Source of the DNA: Ilex aquifolium
Taxonomy: Eukaryota > Streptophyta > Magnoliopsida > Aquifoliales > Aquifoliaceae
Reading direction: 5' to 3'
DNA length: 64,000 bases
Assembly (NCBI GenBank): GCA_951799425.1
Contig: OX637399.1
Span: 18,822,001-18,886,000, forward strand
This document shows positions 37,807-46,963 of this stretch, piece after piece. The notes beneath the pieces are model-generated. The model saw only the letters and a program-made list of their open reading frames with translations, did not search any database and had not been told where the DNA came from. Both the position numbers and the translations under genes were made by a program. Each line of letters begins with the position of its first letter. The stretch's first letter is position 1.

Positions 37807-40800
37807 TTGCCTCACTATGCTTTCTGATGAGGTTAGAGCGATGCTTATATGAGCCAAGCTCGAATCACTCAGCATGCTCTTTAGGGCTAGCAATGTCTGA
37901 GGCTGGACAAGAACGTAAGAACGTAAGAAAGTAGGAATGCTCATTATAATCACTTTTATCAAAGGTTTTGGTTTCGAATCGTGTCTAGAATTATAGTTGT
38001 CAGAGATAGAAGAAAGATTGTGTGATTTAGGATTGAATAGGGCATAAAATTGGCTTTGGTTTGTTTGGTATGTCCTAAGAAATTCACAAAGAGGTGTCCT
38101 GGATGTTCTGGAAATCTATACGTTTGCATGTGCAAATGGATTATGGAGGGAGGAGACCCATTCTGTGCATGTGACACTTTAACAGCAGTACATTATTCTA
38201 TGAATTTTCTCCTGACTTATTTTTCTAGCTAGTTATTTGACAAATCTTTCGTTCAACTGGACTTGGTTAATTTTTCTCTCTTTTATTTAACCTTTATACG
38301 TTATTTTGCTATAGGTGTCTATATTTGTGCTGATTGGAATCATCCTTGCTGGAGCTGCTCTAGGATACTGGCTTGTGCGAAAATTTGTTATTTCAGAAGA
38401 TGGAAGTGTTGATGCTGGCATAGCTCAATTTGTGAAATGGGCAATGCGTGTTATTGCAGTCACATTTATTTTTCAGGTGCTCTATTTTTTCCTTAAGTTT
38501 ATTATGAACTTTCTCGAACCGACTTTTAGTTATGCACTCATACTTGGGATTATGCCGTGCCTGTAACAAAAAATAAGGGAAATTATAAATTACCTCTCGG
38601 TGGTTTGACCTAGTAACACTTTGCCTCCCTATACATTAAAAAAATACACATAAAAACTTGGTGCAAAAAAAGAATAATACCCTTCATTACTTTTAATTTT
38701 TTTAATATTTTCCTTTCTAAAAATTTTATCAATTTAGAAAATCTATCTAATGTAGAGAAAGGGAAGAAAGCTAAAGAGATTGGTTTATTTAGGGAGAAAT
38801 AAAAAATATAACATTTATGAGGATATAAAAGTCATTTTGACTTGTTATTTTATTAAAATTATTGAACTTTAACCTTTGACTGTTAGTTTTAGCGGAGTTT
38901 CTAACAGTTTCAGTTCAGTTCAAAACCGTAGGGGCTTATGTGTAGGTTTTTCAAGTATAGGGAGATAATTTGAAACTGGGTCAAACTATAAGTATGTAAG
39001 CTATAATTTTCCTTGAAAATATTGTTTTAAAGTTGCTGACGCAAATCTCAAAAAGTAGTCCCCAACATCATGGGTAACGTATGTTTTTTCCTTGCTTTTA
39101 GCCCAAAGGACAGTCCATGTTGGTGGGTAATATCGGTCACTCAAACATCCTTTCTACACCCATAGAGTCAATCTGTTAGCCTTAGAAGTATGGACACAAA
39201 TATAGGATACACGATGCAAATACAATATTATACGGATATGACGATATGGTAATATCTTAAAAAGTACAATACGTCTATCTTCTTATATATATATAGTACT
39301 TATCTATAAATTCTAGGATATTATAGTAATACCTGGGATCTGAGGGCTAGGTGACAACACTTCCCAAACTTAAATAGTACATGTAATTTCACATGGGACC
39401 GATGCTTTGTAATCCTAAAGGTGGAGATGCATCGTCGTTAAAGTGACCCCAATGGCTCAAGTAGGATGTAAAGTATTCTTGAAATTTCAGCCCAACACCA
39501 CTCTCCCCAAGGGATGTGAATGCACTCATCTTCTCTGTTGAAGCAATTCTCTATGCGTGGTTTGTAAGGAACTTCTAGCTAGTTGAAGGCAGGAGTGAAT
39601 GCATAGAAGGAATGTGGAACTGTATTCATTTCTTAGCATCTTTTTGGGCCTCGGTTTCAAAGGAGTTCAATAGAATTCTGCTTTTTTTGCTATTTTATCG
39701 GGATGGAGAGCTTCATGTGATCTATAGGTTTTTTTTATTCGTTGCTTTTATGTGCTTGCATTTAGTTGGATATCTTATCCAATTTCTTCTTATGTAATTT
39801 GCATCTTATTTATTAATCAAGTGATTTGTTTCCTATCAAAAAATAAAAGGAACTTCTAGCATGTTCCAATCCACTCCTAAATCTAGAATGAGCACGAATT
39901 CAATTTATCGGACTATTGAGCAATACCAGCTTTAATCAAAATGGGTACGTGCAGTGTTTTGAAAAGCGCGCCTAGGCGAGAAGCGAGGCAAAACGAAGGG
40001 ATCTCGCCTAGAGCACCCCAGGCGAAGCGAATGTGAGTGAAGCGAGAAAAAAGCGAGAAAGGCGAGCGCCTGGCGCTTAAGCGAAAGGCGAAAAAGCGAG
40101 CGCCTGAGTCATTAAAAGTGAAGTTGTTTTATTTTTTTTTTGAACCGTTGGATTGGGCAATTGGAAAAAAAATTATAAGATGTTGATACACTGAATTATT
40201 CCCTTATCCCATAAATACAACCCCAAACCCTAATTTTACTCAGATTGCTGCTCTGCTCCTACTGCGACACGATTGCTGCACACAGAACACACAGAACACA
40301 TCGCTGGACTGGACTCGATCTTTGCACACAGTCTATCGCTGCACACAGAACATACAGTCGATTGCTGCACACAGAACACACAATCGATCGCTGCACACAG
40401 AACACACAGTCGATCGCTGCACCTACACGATCGATAGAGTTGTTGGAGTCCTGGACAGAGACGATCGCTGGAGGCTGGAAAGAGACGATCGTTGCTCCTT
40501 TCTCACTGATCTCGCTGATCGTTGCTCCTTCTAGACAGAGACTAGACAGAGACTCGATCGCTGGAGGTAAGTCTCCTCTGTTTCTCCTCTCTTCTATTTC
40601 TTTTTTTTCCTTCTCTCTTCTGGTTTTCTGCTTCTGTTTTTTTTTCCTGATTTTGCTCCTTTTTTTTTTTTGATTGTGCTCCTTTTTTTTTATCTGATTG
40701 TGCTTCCTGATTCTACTCCTTGTTCTGTTTTGCTAGTTTGCTGTTGTGTTGCTGTTTTGATTGTGCTTCCAGAGACTCGATTGTGCTTCTGTTTTTTTTT

Positions 40801-43683
40801 TTTTTCCTGTTGTGCTGCTGTTCTGCTGTTTTGCTTCCTGATTCTGCTCCTTGTTCTGTTTTTTTTTTCTGTTTTTTTTTTCTGTTTTGCTGGTTTGTTG
40901 TATAAGCCTACGAATGTACATAAAAATAGATTTACAAAAACAGTTGTATAAGTCCTTGAGATGGTTTCTTTAGTTGCTTGAATTGTGTGTCTTATATTTT
41001 TAAATATTAGGATTTGAGATATTATTAATGTTTGTTTGAATTTAAATGTTAAGCTATGACTGGTATTAAGATTTGAGATATTATTAGTGTTTGTTTTAAT
41101 TTAAATGTTTATGGTTTTACTTGCATTTAAATATTTAGTATATATAAAATTAGAACTTAGATGTTTAGAAGTAATTAAACTAAAATATTTATTTATTTTT
41201 TTAACTGTTTGCTTCGCTTCGGTAAAGCGTGTCGCTTCGCTTCTCGTTTCTCGCCTAGGCGTTAGGAGCCTTGGTCGCTTCGGTTCACTTTACGCCTTAA
41301 ATAACAGTGGGTACGTGCAGTGAGCATGTATCCATTGTAGAGATACACCTATTCAGGGTGTATCATAAATTTATCCAACTGTGAAAAATATATTTTTGAT
41401 TATTTGATGTGGTCGGAATGAATCTGATGCATATCCTCACGTATTTGATGAGTATTGGTATCCAACACGACGGATATGGACACACCCCAATCAGAGTATT
41501 CATGCCTCACAGGTTAGCCTAACCATCTTCCTTTCTGATGGTGTTTGTACTTTCCTTTGTGTGTGAAATGTATGTCCTCTAAATTCATTTATAATGATCA
41601 TTTACCAGTTCTGAAGCCATTGTTTTGGTCAGAAAACGTTCAGTCTGTGAGGGGTATATGTCAATACAGGACCTATATGAATAGTCAATTATTTTTGCAA
41701 AATTTTATAAAGTGATTAAATTTTGTTTTGACCATTGCATTGCGTCTAAATTTGTTGTTTTATTCATTGTCAGAGTACCCTTGATACTCCTTTGGCAGTG
41801 GCGGCATTGGGTTGTTGCTTGAGCTTCTGTAGTTTTGTTAATTCCTCAAAGTGGAATGGCTCAGAGTAAGTTCCATATAGCATCTCTTGTCTTTTACATC
41901 ACATCTTGCTGCAAAACTAGTGATTACTATTATTTAATAATTTTCATGTGGTTGATTATTCAATTTTGTTCGATGTCATGAATCCAAGTATTAAATTAAT
42001 TCAGTTACGCCAATTGTCAAATGGTTGGGCTAAGGAAAGATTTCTCTCTGCCAAGGTCATGAAGACTTGACCATTTGATGGAGTTTGAAACTTTTTTTTA
42101 TTTTTGGGGGTATATAATAATCATTTTTGCTTCCCACATCATTTGGTGGGTTTTTGTTGGCTTATATATGGGTCTGAGCTATGCATCATTCAATGTGGAA
42201 TACTTAAGATAATATATGCAGTTGGTACCTTCCCAGGAAAACAAATCTGTGCACTTGACGGAACAGATTTGAAAAGTTTTAGATGTTGTAAGTGCTCAAT
42301 GATTAACTCTACCAATGCGCTACGATTTCATGTAGGCAAGCATCATATTACTGGAATGAGAGTCTTTGGGCGCGAAGTGGTGGGCAGCAAACAGTGAAAC
42401 ACAAGCGTGCTGAGTTCTTTAGCAGGTCTGAAAAGAAGGGAGCTCATGGAACAATGTGGAATAGCCCCATGGGTACATCTGCTTGGTCTGATTCTCCTGT
42501 TAAAGGTGCAGTTTGTTGCCCCTTGCTTTATGTTGCCTCAATGCTACTAGAGGATGTATGCTCATATTGTACTTCCAACACCTTCAAGGTTGGATGCATA
42601 TAAAATAAATCTGGGTTGCCTAGAAAAAAAACCAAATAACCAGAGATGTGTTTTATGGTTTCAAGCACTTTTAGTTGAACATTTGGAACTCATAAAAATG
42701 ACAAGTCTATAGCTGAGCTCTAAGTACGACTTTATAGTACCTACTTGGATTTATCTAAAAACAGGTAGTTTATTCTCTTCTTTGCATTCAATCATCATTT
42801 GAAATAATTTACATTAAAGAATTGACCGAAGTATACTACTTACCTGTATTGCTCTAAGTTGTTTAAAGGAGGTTGTGTCACTTAATCAGAAAGTAAATCG
42901 AGGGTACCCCATTATTTGACTTCCCTACCTAATTGAGGTTTTTATCAGAGTTTGTCCAGGAATAAAGTGTAATCTGTATAATATCAAACCCGAGAACCCT
43001 GAGTTTATATGGCTGGGACCTAATGTCTGTTGTTTTTTTTTTTTTAAGGAGGAGGGGGGAGAAGGGGGAAAATCTATACAAACCTATAGAGTAGACTCAA
43101 AAGTTAAACTCAGAGATGTGGCAGCTGAGTTTCCTTACAATACCGTACTCATTTCGTATACCAAAGCTTTATTATTACATGCCACATCTGTGAGTCTATT
43201 TTGTTAGTCCCTGAGTATTATTCTTTTTGTAGGGCACAACATTTTAGACGACAATTGTATCCATACTTTTCTTTTAAATGTTTTTAAATTTTACTGTAAT
43301 GGTGCCCACAATACACCCTGAAATTAAAAGTTAATTTTATTTCCTTATTTTTGGCTGTTGCAGGTTTGGTATCACCATCCAGTCATAAAGAGACAAGAAA
43401 TTGGGCGGATTATTTTTCGACCTTCCATAAGACGCCTAACAGAAAAAAGTTCTCAAAGAAAGAATGGCAGGATTTTACACAGGAATCAACCCAGCAGGCC
43501 ATGGCTGAGTTGGCGTCGTCTCCTGAATTCACTGATTGGATCATCAATAATGCTGATAGAATACAACTCCTTCCTGATGATAGTTTGGATGAAACAATTA
43601 GAAGTGGGTCAGATTCCACAGACGACAATGTTGTGGACTCTGGCAACGGACTTGGTTTATTCAAATGGCAGTGGCAAAAGTAG
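22128..43683 (+). CDS. NEMP/TMEM194 family nuclear envelope membrane protein (PNET2-like), ten coding exons
   Basis: Exons: 22128-22218, 22908-23133, 23256-23413, 23490-23635, 31403-31465, 31543-31635, 38315-38476, 41774-41865, 42336-42505, 43364-43683. All introns are GT-AG, phases agree, total 1521 nt, 506 residues plus stop, which suits a full-length plant member. Residues 1-23 are a hydrophobic signal peptide (MGLSSALLLFFSLSLLLP). Residues 24-160 form a soluble, presumably lumenal domain ending before FQRWR. Five hydrophobic segments follow, at about 165-182, 187-207, 216-238, 260-281 and 300-328. The C-terminal 170 residues are polar and contain the conserved-looking WADYFSTFHKTPNRKKFS and EFTDWI blocks; this tail should face the nucleoplasm. 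The family (animal NEMP1, Arabidopsis PNET2, formerly DUF2215) sits in the inner nuclear membrane and supports nuclear envelope structure and chromatin attachment. Family identity is from remembered family pattern; function is by homology. Introns 4, 6 and 7 hold transposons, yet no exon is damaged. Confidence 0.9.
24440..25203 (+). pseudogene. LINE ORF1-type (DUF4283) relic in NEMP intron 4, left part
   Basis: Broken plus-strand reading shows the pattern of the DUF4283/zinc-knuckle protein encoded by ORF1 of plant L1-type LINEs: GVDCIGWRHFL near 24600, KWTPDSNFGRDR near 25020-25060, then after a frameshift PFHLWKEEVFKKIGDWFEGF near 25100-25165. Several stops and frameshifts make it non-functional. 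The reading is cut at 25203 by the Copia element and continues after 30752. Confidence 0.55.
25204..25365 (-). repeat. 3' LTR of the Copia element
   Basis: 162 bp, perfect inverted ends tgttaag / cttaaca. Differs from the other LTR at three positions (one A/C and two C/T). Confidence 0.95.
25373..25920 (-). pseudogene. Copia RNase H domain, disrupted
   Basis: The end of the polyprotein reads IARSSAEAEYRAMAHTTSEL, the classic Copia RNase H motif, followed by WLLHFLQEIGF and LFCDNQTAIYIA. It stops just before the polypurine tract, as expected. Upstream in the same reading two in-frame stops interrupt it, one between the motifs SNAD and ADSP where tryptophan is normal in the family, the other just before IARSS. 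Confidence 0.85.
25934..26860 (-). pseudogene. Copia reverse transcriptase, long open remnant (308 codons)
   Basis: The domain opens with NGTWDLVPLPPGKRTVGCRW and continues with the family's KARLVAK, GVDYEETFSPVAK, LDVKNAFLHSDL and YGLKQSSRAWF. The catalytic motif YVDDIVIT is intact at about residues 179-186. The frame stays open to the QFMGSP motif. This is the best preserved part of the element, but it is cut off from gag and integrase upstream by stops, so it cannot be made as a complete polyprotein. It copied the element's RNA inside virus-like particles when active. Confidence 0.9.
26897..28243 (-). pseudogene. Copia integrase, broken by a stop and frameshifts
   Basis: The zinc-binding HHCC region is seen as WHCRLGHPSLQNL ... 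CEACQLSKH (about 28130-28010), then a TAG stop in frame near 27993. The catalytic core follows: HSDVWGP (first Asp), DDYSRVTWLF, and ILRSDNAREYES (second Asp). The frame then shifts near 27720 before the catalytic Glu block. The C-terminal part resumes as KLDPRATKCVFLGYS, a standard Copia motif, down to 26897. Confidence 0.85.
28244..28650 (-). pseudogene. Copia protease region
   Basis: The aspartic protease active site appears as WIIDSGASDHMTG (DSGA codons at 28481-28492 on the plus strand). The downstream part is interrupted by a stop soon after. It links the gag zinc knuckle to the integrase N-terminus. Confidence 0.75.
28651..29591 (-). pseudogene. Copia gag, frameshifted
   Basis: Starts MEPKNKKDDSQSDLIPPMPP at 29591. 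The first 130 codons carry the UBN2-type capsid pattern (LNGTNYILWSRSVQVFLKG, YLDTAKEIWDHLATMYSG). A one-base frameshift near 29190-29216 interrupts the protein; the frame from 29136 resumes with the capsid C-terminal part, a Gly/Arg-rich stretch (RGGRDRGGRGGRGGR) and the zinc knuckle CTHCGRGGHTVDFC. Without the shift this would be a normal Copia gag of about 310 residues. Confidence 0.85.
29640..30578 (-). repeat. Copia leader with imperfect tandem repeats
   Basis: The untranslated leader is about 950 bp, long for a Copia element. From about 29700 to 30060 the word gaaccggacca recurs many times, with spacers of about 30-40 bp built on agagagactgctggat. This produces ORFs on both strands (30135-29677, 30099-30506) that look like by-products of repetition. 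The part at 30210-30390 is rich in accaccacc-type triplets. Confidence 0.6.
30591..30752 (-). repeat. 5' LTR of the Copia element
   Basis: 162 bp, same ends as its partner. The primer-binding site abuts it at 30590. Confidence 0.95.
30753..30905 (+). pseudogene. LINE ORF1-type relic, right part after the Copia insertion
   Basis: The plus-strand reading continues the relic that stops at 25203. If the Copia element and one copy of its target site are ignored, the frame runs on through AKIMVKSCEKGIV, the place where DUF4283-type proteins have their W-A-K/R-I block. This shows the Copia element inserted into an already resident LINE copy. Confidence 0.45.
31030..31154. mobile_element. Truncated right end of the hAT family found in intron 7
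   Basis: The 125 bp match 41180-41309: tgtttgctttgctt, then cttcgcctctcgtttcttgc, then ttcggttcgcttcacgc and the terminus attaaatagcactg. The left end of the element is missing. It is in intron 4, 250 bp before exon 5. Confidence 0.65.
31985..33720 (+). pseudogene. Decayed RTE-type non-LTR retrotransposon in NEMP intron 6
   Basis: Plus-strand readings, broken by many stops and shifts, give the reverse transcriptase of the common plant RTE-type LINE in order: MDGIPIEVWKYLWDI (32341), NYRGIKLMSHTMKL (about 32508), FIDLEKTYDRVPRDILW (32704), then CMLFADDIVLVDESK (32967) with the catalytic FADD kept, and the C-terminal block around ASGVLCD near 33270. The start has KLAKVRKRKTRDINHIKCIK. Orientation is the same as the gene. 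It encodes nothing usable now. Confidence 0.8.
33730..34110 (+). mobile_element. LTR fragment with initiator tRNA-Met primer-binding site
   Basis: The sequence has an LTR-like course: a TATA-like ctataaatatc (33902), a T-rich run, then the end of an LTR followed by ttggtattagagct (about 34091), one base from the consensus primer-binding site tggtatcagagc used by Copia and some Gypsy elements. Its left limit is not clear and no second LTR or pol is present. It probably is a truncated LTR plus the first internal bases. Confidence 0.45.
34111..36480. other. Intron 6 filler, AT-rich, no recognised element
   Basis: It includes a poly(A) run at 34470, a homopolymer pair of T and G runs at 36221-36246, and the duplicated phrase aatgggtcccgaaattg (36246 and 36288). 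No coding sequence is apparent. Confidence 0.4.
36500..36612 (+). mobile_element. SINE candidate with tRNA-like internal promoter
   Basis: A B-box-like ggttcgaacct (36558-36568) matches the RNA polymerase III consensus GGTTCGANNCC. An A-box-like ttgcctaatgg (36523-36533) lies 24 bases upstream and matches TRGCNNAGTGG at 9 of 11 positions. An A-rich tail follows (aataaaaaaaa, 36601). The acceptor-stem pairing of a true tRNA is absent, so a tRNA-derived SINE is more likely than a tRNA gene. Confidence 0.4.
36909..37722. repeat. 426-bp direct tandem duplication in intron 6
   Basis: The word ggttaggattctctaatag at 36916 recurs as ggttaggcttctttaatag at 37342. Between them and after, the units agree in order: gattggttgcttatcttata, gatagtagttaatggagtta, gagtcaacaaaattgaaggt, and aagggcaaataa. 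The units differ by small indels and scattered substitutions. Confidence 0.85.
37743..37802. repeat. (TA)n microsatellite, 60 bp
   Basis: Uninterrupted alternating TA, immediately after the 426-bp tandem duplication. Confidence 0.95.
38575..39014. mobile_element. MITE with about 85-bp imperfect inverted repeats, in intron 7
   Basis: The left end aagggaaattataaattac (38575) mirrors the right end gtaagctataattttcctt (39014). The arms stay related through ggtttgacctagt / actgggtcaaact and ctccctatac / agtatagggag. Flanks share aaaat, which could be a target duplication but is low-complexity. It lies 98 bp downstream of exon 7. Confidence 0.65.
39952..41309. mobile_element. Non-autonomous hAT element, 1.36 kb, in NEMP intron 7
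   Basis: The left terminus cagtgttttgaaaagcg and the right terminus cgccttaaataacagtg form imperfect inverted ends of hAT type. They are flanked by a perfect eight-base duplication ggtacgtg (39944-39951, 41310-41317), the size hAT transposases generate. The sub-terminal zones are full of short aagcg / cgctt words in opposite orientation (39960-40110; 41210-41300), typical hAT transposase-binding clusters. No transposase gene is inside. The centre carries a 26-bp tandem repeat, then a long pyrimidine tract (40570-40890). Confidence 0.9.
40338..40430. repeat. 26-bp tandem repeat inside the hAT element
   Basis: Units begin gctgcac at 40338, 40364, 40390 and 40416, an exact 26-bp period. Three units are complete (gctgcacacagaaca...cgat) and a fourth partial. 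The word cgatcg recurs around the boundaries. Related words continue to 40560. Confidence 0.85.
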
Positions 43684-44470
43684 GTGATACTTCTTAGGGG
43701 CACGTGGCTTGCACATAAAATTAAGTGAATTGAGTATATCGTAGGATGAGAAATGACAGGTTTAGAAATAGGAGGGGTAGAGAGCAATTGTGATCTTGGT
43801 GTGGCAAAACTTGGGAAAATTTTGGTAACCATGTTACAGTTATTCAGTTTCATGCTTGGCATGTCCTAAATTATGTTTTTATGTGTAGGGAAGTTCAGGA
43901 GCAAGCAAATGTAATTTCTACAAAAAATTTAGACAATGCAGAAAATTTGCATCAAGCGTTTTGACGCATTTGTGTTAAATGTTGAATGAAATATGTCCCT
44001 CTGAACGACCACAAACGAACAGCAAAAACACAAATTTACATCAGCTCTCTCAGGGGGTGTGTAGACGCCTCGTAAATCTGCTGAGAACCTTATGAATTAG
44101 ACCCTATCTGCTGACAGATGGTGAGTTTTTAAAAGGATATGATTGCCAACCAGTGGGCCATTCTGTGTCCTGGGCACCTTACATATGAAAGGCAAGCTTT
44201 AGCCACCTGTGCTTTTATTTGTTTTTTATTTTTTAGATCCGACAATTTATTCATAATACGATTTAATATTTATATAATAAAATAGCTTATAATTCAAATT
44301 TTAAAAGATAAACAAAATGACTTTTGTTTTTCGCGGTTGAGATCGTTTTAAATGTTACTTTAAAGTTAATCTAACGGCTAATATTAACGCCCTAAATTTA
44401 ATAGGAAAAATAGGGTCTTAAGGGTGTGTTTGGAGTTACTTTTTAAAAATACTTATAGAAATTATTTCTC
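43684..44470 (+). other. NEMP 3' flank and probable 3' UTR
   Basis: Follows the stop codon. No further conserved coding sequence is seen. AT-rich words such as aatgaa near 43970 could serve in 3' end formation, but I cannot place the poly(A) site. From 44405 the sequence (agggtgtgtttggagttact) looks like the start of another small repeat. Confidence 0.4.
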
Positions 44471-44510
44471 ATAAGTACTTAAGAAAAAAAAAAAAAAAAA
44501 AGTGTTTGAA

Positions 44511-45145
44511 ACCGCCCCACCACCACCACCTCTACCACCACCACCATTGCCACGGCCGCCGCTATCGTCGCCACCACCACCACCACCGCTGCCACTGCCA
44601 CCACCACTACTGCCATCGCCGCCGCCACCACCATCACCACCACCGCCGTCGTCGCCGCCACCACCACCATCACCATCGTCGTCGTCGCCGCCATCACTGC
44701 CACCACCGCTACCACCACCACTGCCGCCGCCCCCATCGTCGCCGTTGCCCCAACCGCCGCCACCGCCACCACTACCATCACCACCACCACCACTACCGTC
44801 GCCACCACTGTTGCCGCCGCCACGACCACCACTGTCGTCGTCAGCACCACCATCACCACCACGACCATCGCCGTCGTTATCGCCATCGCCATCGCCGCCA
44901 CCACCACCATCACCACCGTCGTCGCCGCCACCACCACCTCCACCTCCACCACCATCGCCGCCGTCGTCGCCACCACCGTCACCGCCACCACCACAGCTGC
45001 CACCATCACCACCGTTGCTGCCATCGCCCCCACCGTCGCCGCCAACACTGCCATCGCCGTCGCCATCACCACCGCCACCACGGTCATTGCCATCCACCAC
45101 AACCATCACCGTCTCCGACCATCACCACCTCTCACCTCCACTACA
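44511..45145. repeat. (CCN)n / (GGN)n degenerate trinucleotide tract, about 630 bp
   Basis: An almost pure run of triplets of the type cca, ccg, cgt, cac, preceded by an 18-base A run (44483-44500). The plus strand is C-rich and the minus strand G-rich with many gg pairs. Because of the three-base period, four frames stay open for about 200 codons (Pro-rich, His-rich, Gly/Asp-rich). None looks like a protein family, and there is no start context or neighbour to support a gene. It begins about 830 bp after the NEMP stop codon. Confidence 0.9.
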
Positions 45146-46100
45146 ACCGATACTTAAATTCATTTATCTCTCATCTATGTTTGTGATTTGATTTTGGATA
45201 TGAATACAAATATGTTTATTGTTTACAATTTTTTTTTACTTTGTTCCTTCAGGCACAGACAATAACTAGTATTTATATATTTGTTATTGCTTCTTATGTC
45301 TATGTAATCAAGGATATGAGAACTCTGGGTGAGGAATGTTTTGAGCATTGGAACTTATATACTTTTACGCAAGGCAAATAATGCACCTAAACTTGCTAGA
45401 ATGATATCAACAAAGTGTATTTAACTTGTACTATTAAGGTTGAGATTAGTTCACAAGTGTCGGAACAATTAGGTCAATTCGTTTTCTTTTCATTTTTATC
45501 CGGTAGATGACAATCAATCATTGTAAAGAAAAATATACAAACAGACACAAATGTTACATGCACGCGTAGTCTTTTTTTCTTGGTTGAATTTCTTCTCTTC
45601 GTCTAAGCTTATGTCACATGTATAATAATATACATCTTCACATATAAAATCATATCATTTATGTATTAAGAAACATATAAATCAATTTGTTCAGTACCAG
45701 TTAAACACGTTTTTCTTTTTAATGAAATTGCATGTTTACTTACAGTAAGTGTTAGGAAACGGCAGCTATACCATCAAAAATAATTCTCCAAAGAATATAT
45801 GTTGTTTCAATGGTTTCTGCACACATTACACGCATGTGTAGTCTAGCATATGGATACGAGTGTGATGCAAAAGTAGGTATGTACCTGAATGGGTTAAAAA
45901 TATATCTGTGCATCATTAGATCGTTTAACGAAAACACCTGGCATAAGACACGTGATAAAAGTGAGGAGGGACAATTTGGTGAAGACAAAATGCTTGTAGC
46001 TGAGCCAAAGATGGGCCAACCGAACAGAATTTGGTTCAACCAAACTGATATCAATGGTAGCGACCAGACTTGGAATCACCCTCATTAGAACGGTTCGCAA
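45146..46100. other. Intergenic stretch, nothing recognised
   Basis: AT-rich, with only short unsupported ORFs. No repeat terminus or conserved motif identified. Confidence 0.35.
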
Positions 46101-46109
46101 AACTCCCGA

Positions 46110-46963
46110 ACAGTTAGTGTAGACCGAGCAAACACAAGGGAAACTGAATGTATTAGTATCTTAGTAGAATACTATTTGATGATGCACAAATTAGGCTATG
46201 CATAATCAAATAGTCAAGTACATGATGTAGAGCAATTAATAAAACAATAAATAATATAAAGGCAAAGATTGGGTGGTTGGGCCGAGGTGACCAAATCATT
46301 GAAGACGACAACAGTGGCCGGTAAAATTTAATAATAAAGTAGAAGGTGGGAGAGAGAGCAAAGGTAAGCTCTAGGTGAGATTGCTATATGAGAGAGATAG
46401 CTGTGTAAAAGATGTCGAGATGTGTCCCTCATGTGTAGATGACTTACAATTTATAGGCACAGAGCCTTAGTTGAGGCGGTGGCGTGGAGGGTAGGTTATT
46501 AGCTTCTCGGGGAGGATAACAACAACTATGTATAGGTACAATTAGAGATAGTCTTGATCTTTGAGAGTGACTATCCCGATGATTGTTCCCCACGTGCGCT
46601 GACTTCTTAGATCCCTTGAATCTTGAATTGGGCTAAGGTCACGAGTTGGGCTTGACATGCCTTTTAGCTGATTTGGGCCTACCCATGAATTGGGCTTGGA
46701 CCTAACTGATTCTGGGTTCATCATTTGCCACCATGCCCCATGCCCCATGCCCCAAGCCCCAGCTGTGACAAAAACGGGAGTTAAGGGCATGAGTGAGTTC
46801 CTCGTTGGCGCAGACCAGGTGACTTGTTCCCCACGGTACTTTCTTTAGCTCTCCATCCTTTTTCATTCACGGAGACTCTTTCCTCATTCGATAGCTTTAC
46901 TGTTGGACATCTATTTGTGATGGTACCCAACTCCACCTGTTGGGTTTCCCATTAGACCCAACA
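46110..46963 (-). mobile_element. Probable 3' LTR of the Tat-type Gypsy element
   Basis: On the minus strand a plausible LTR start, tgttgggtctaatggg, lies at 46963, preceded by an aaaaaagggg purine run. A TATA-like cctataaattg lies on the minus strand near 46455. The far limit is not clear. The piece sits where the 3' LTR should be, downstream of integrase and the antisense ORF. Its 5' partner is missing because the element is truncated at about 52895. Confidence 0.35.

Noticed and set aside
37714..37962. Minus-strand ORF with a Tyr-Ile run.
   Set aside because: The run is the translated (TA)n microsatellite.
40338..40430. Regular short repeats resembling a CRISPR array.
   Set aside because: Contiguous 26-bp tandem units without spacers, inside a plant hAT element.
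40245..40951. ORFs over the 26-bp repeat and pyrimidine tract in intron 7.
   Set aside because: Low-complexity Phe/Leu/Cys products of T- and C-rich DNA within a hAT element.
42104..42397. 97-codon ORF in NEMP intron 8 overlapping exon 9.
   Set aside because: Wrong frame relative to exon 9 and no family pattern; the exon uses the acceptor at 42334-42335.
44462..45191. Four overlapping ORFs of 207-229 codons (Pro-rich, His-rich, Gly/Asp-rich, Val/Ala-rich).
   Set aside because: All are frames of the same trinucleotide tract; no family pattern, start context or splice signals.
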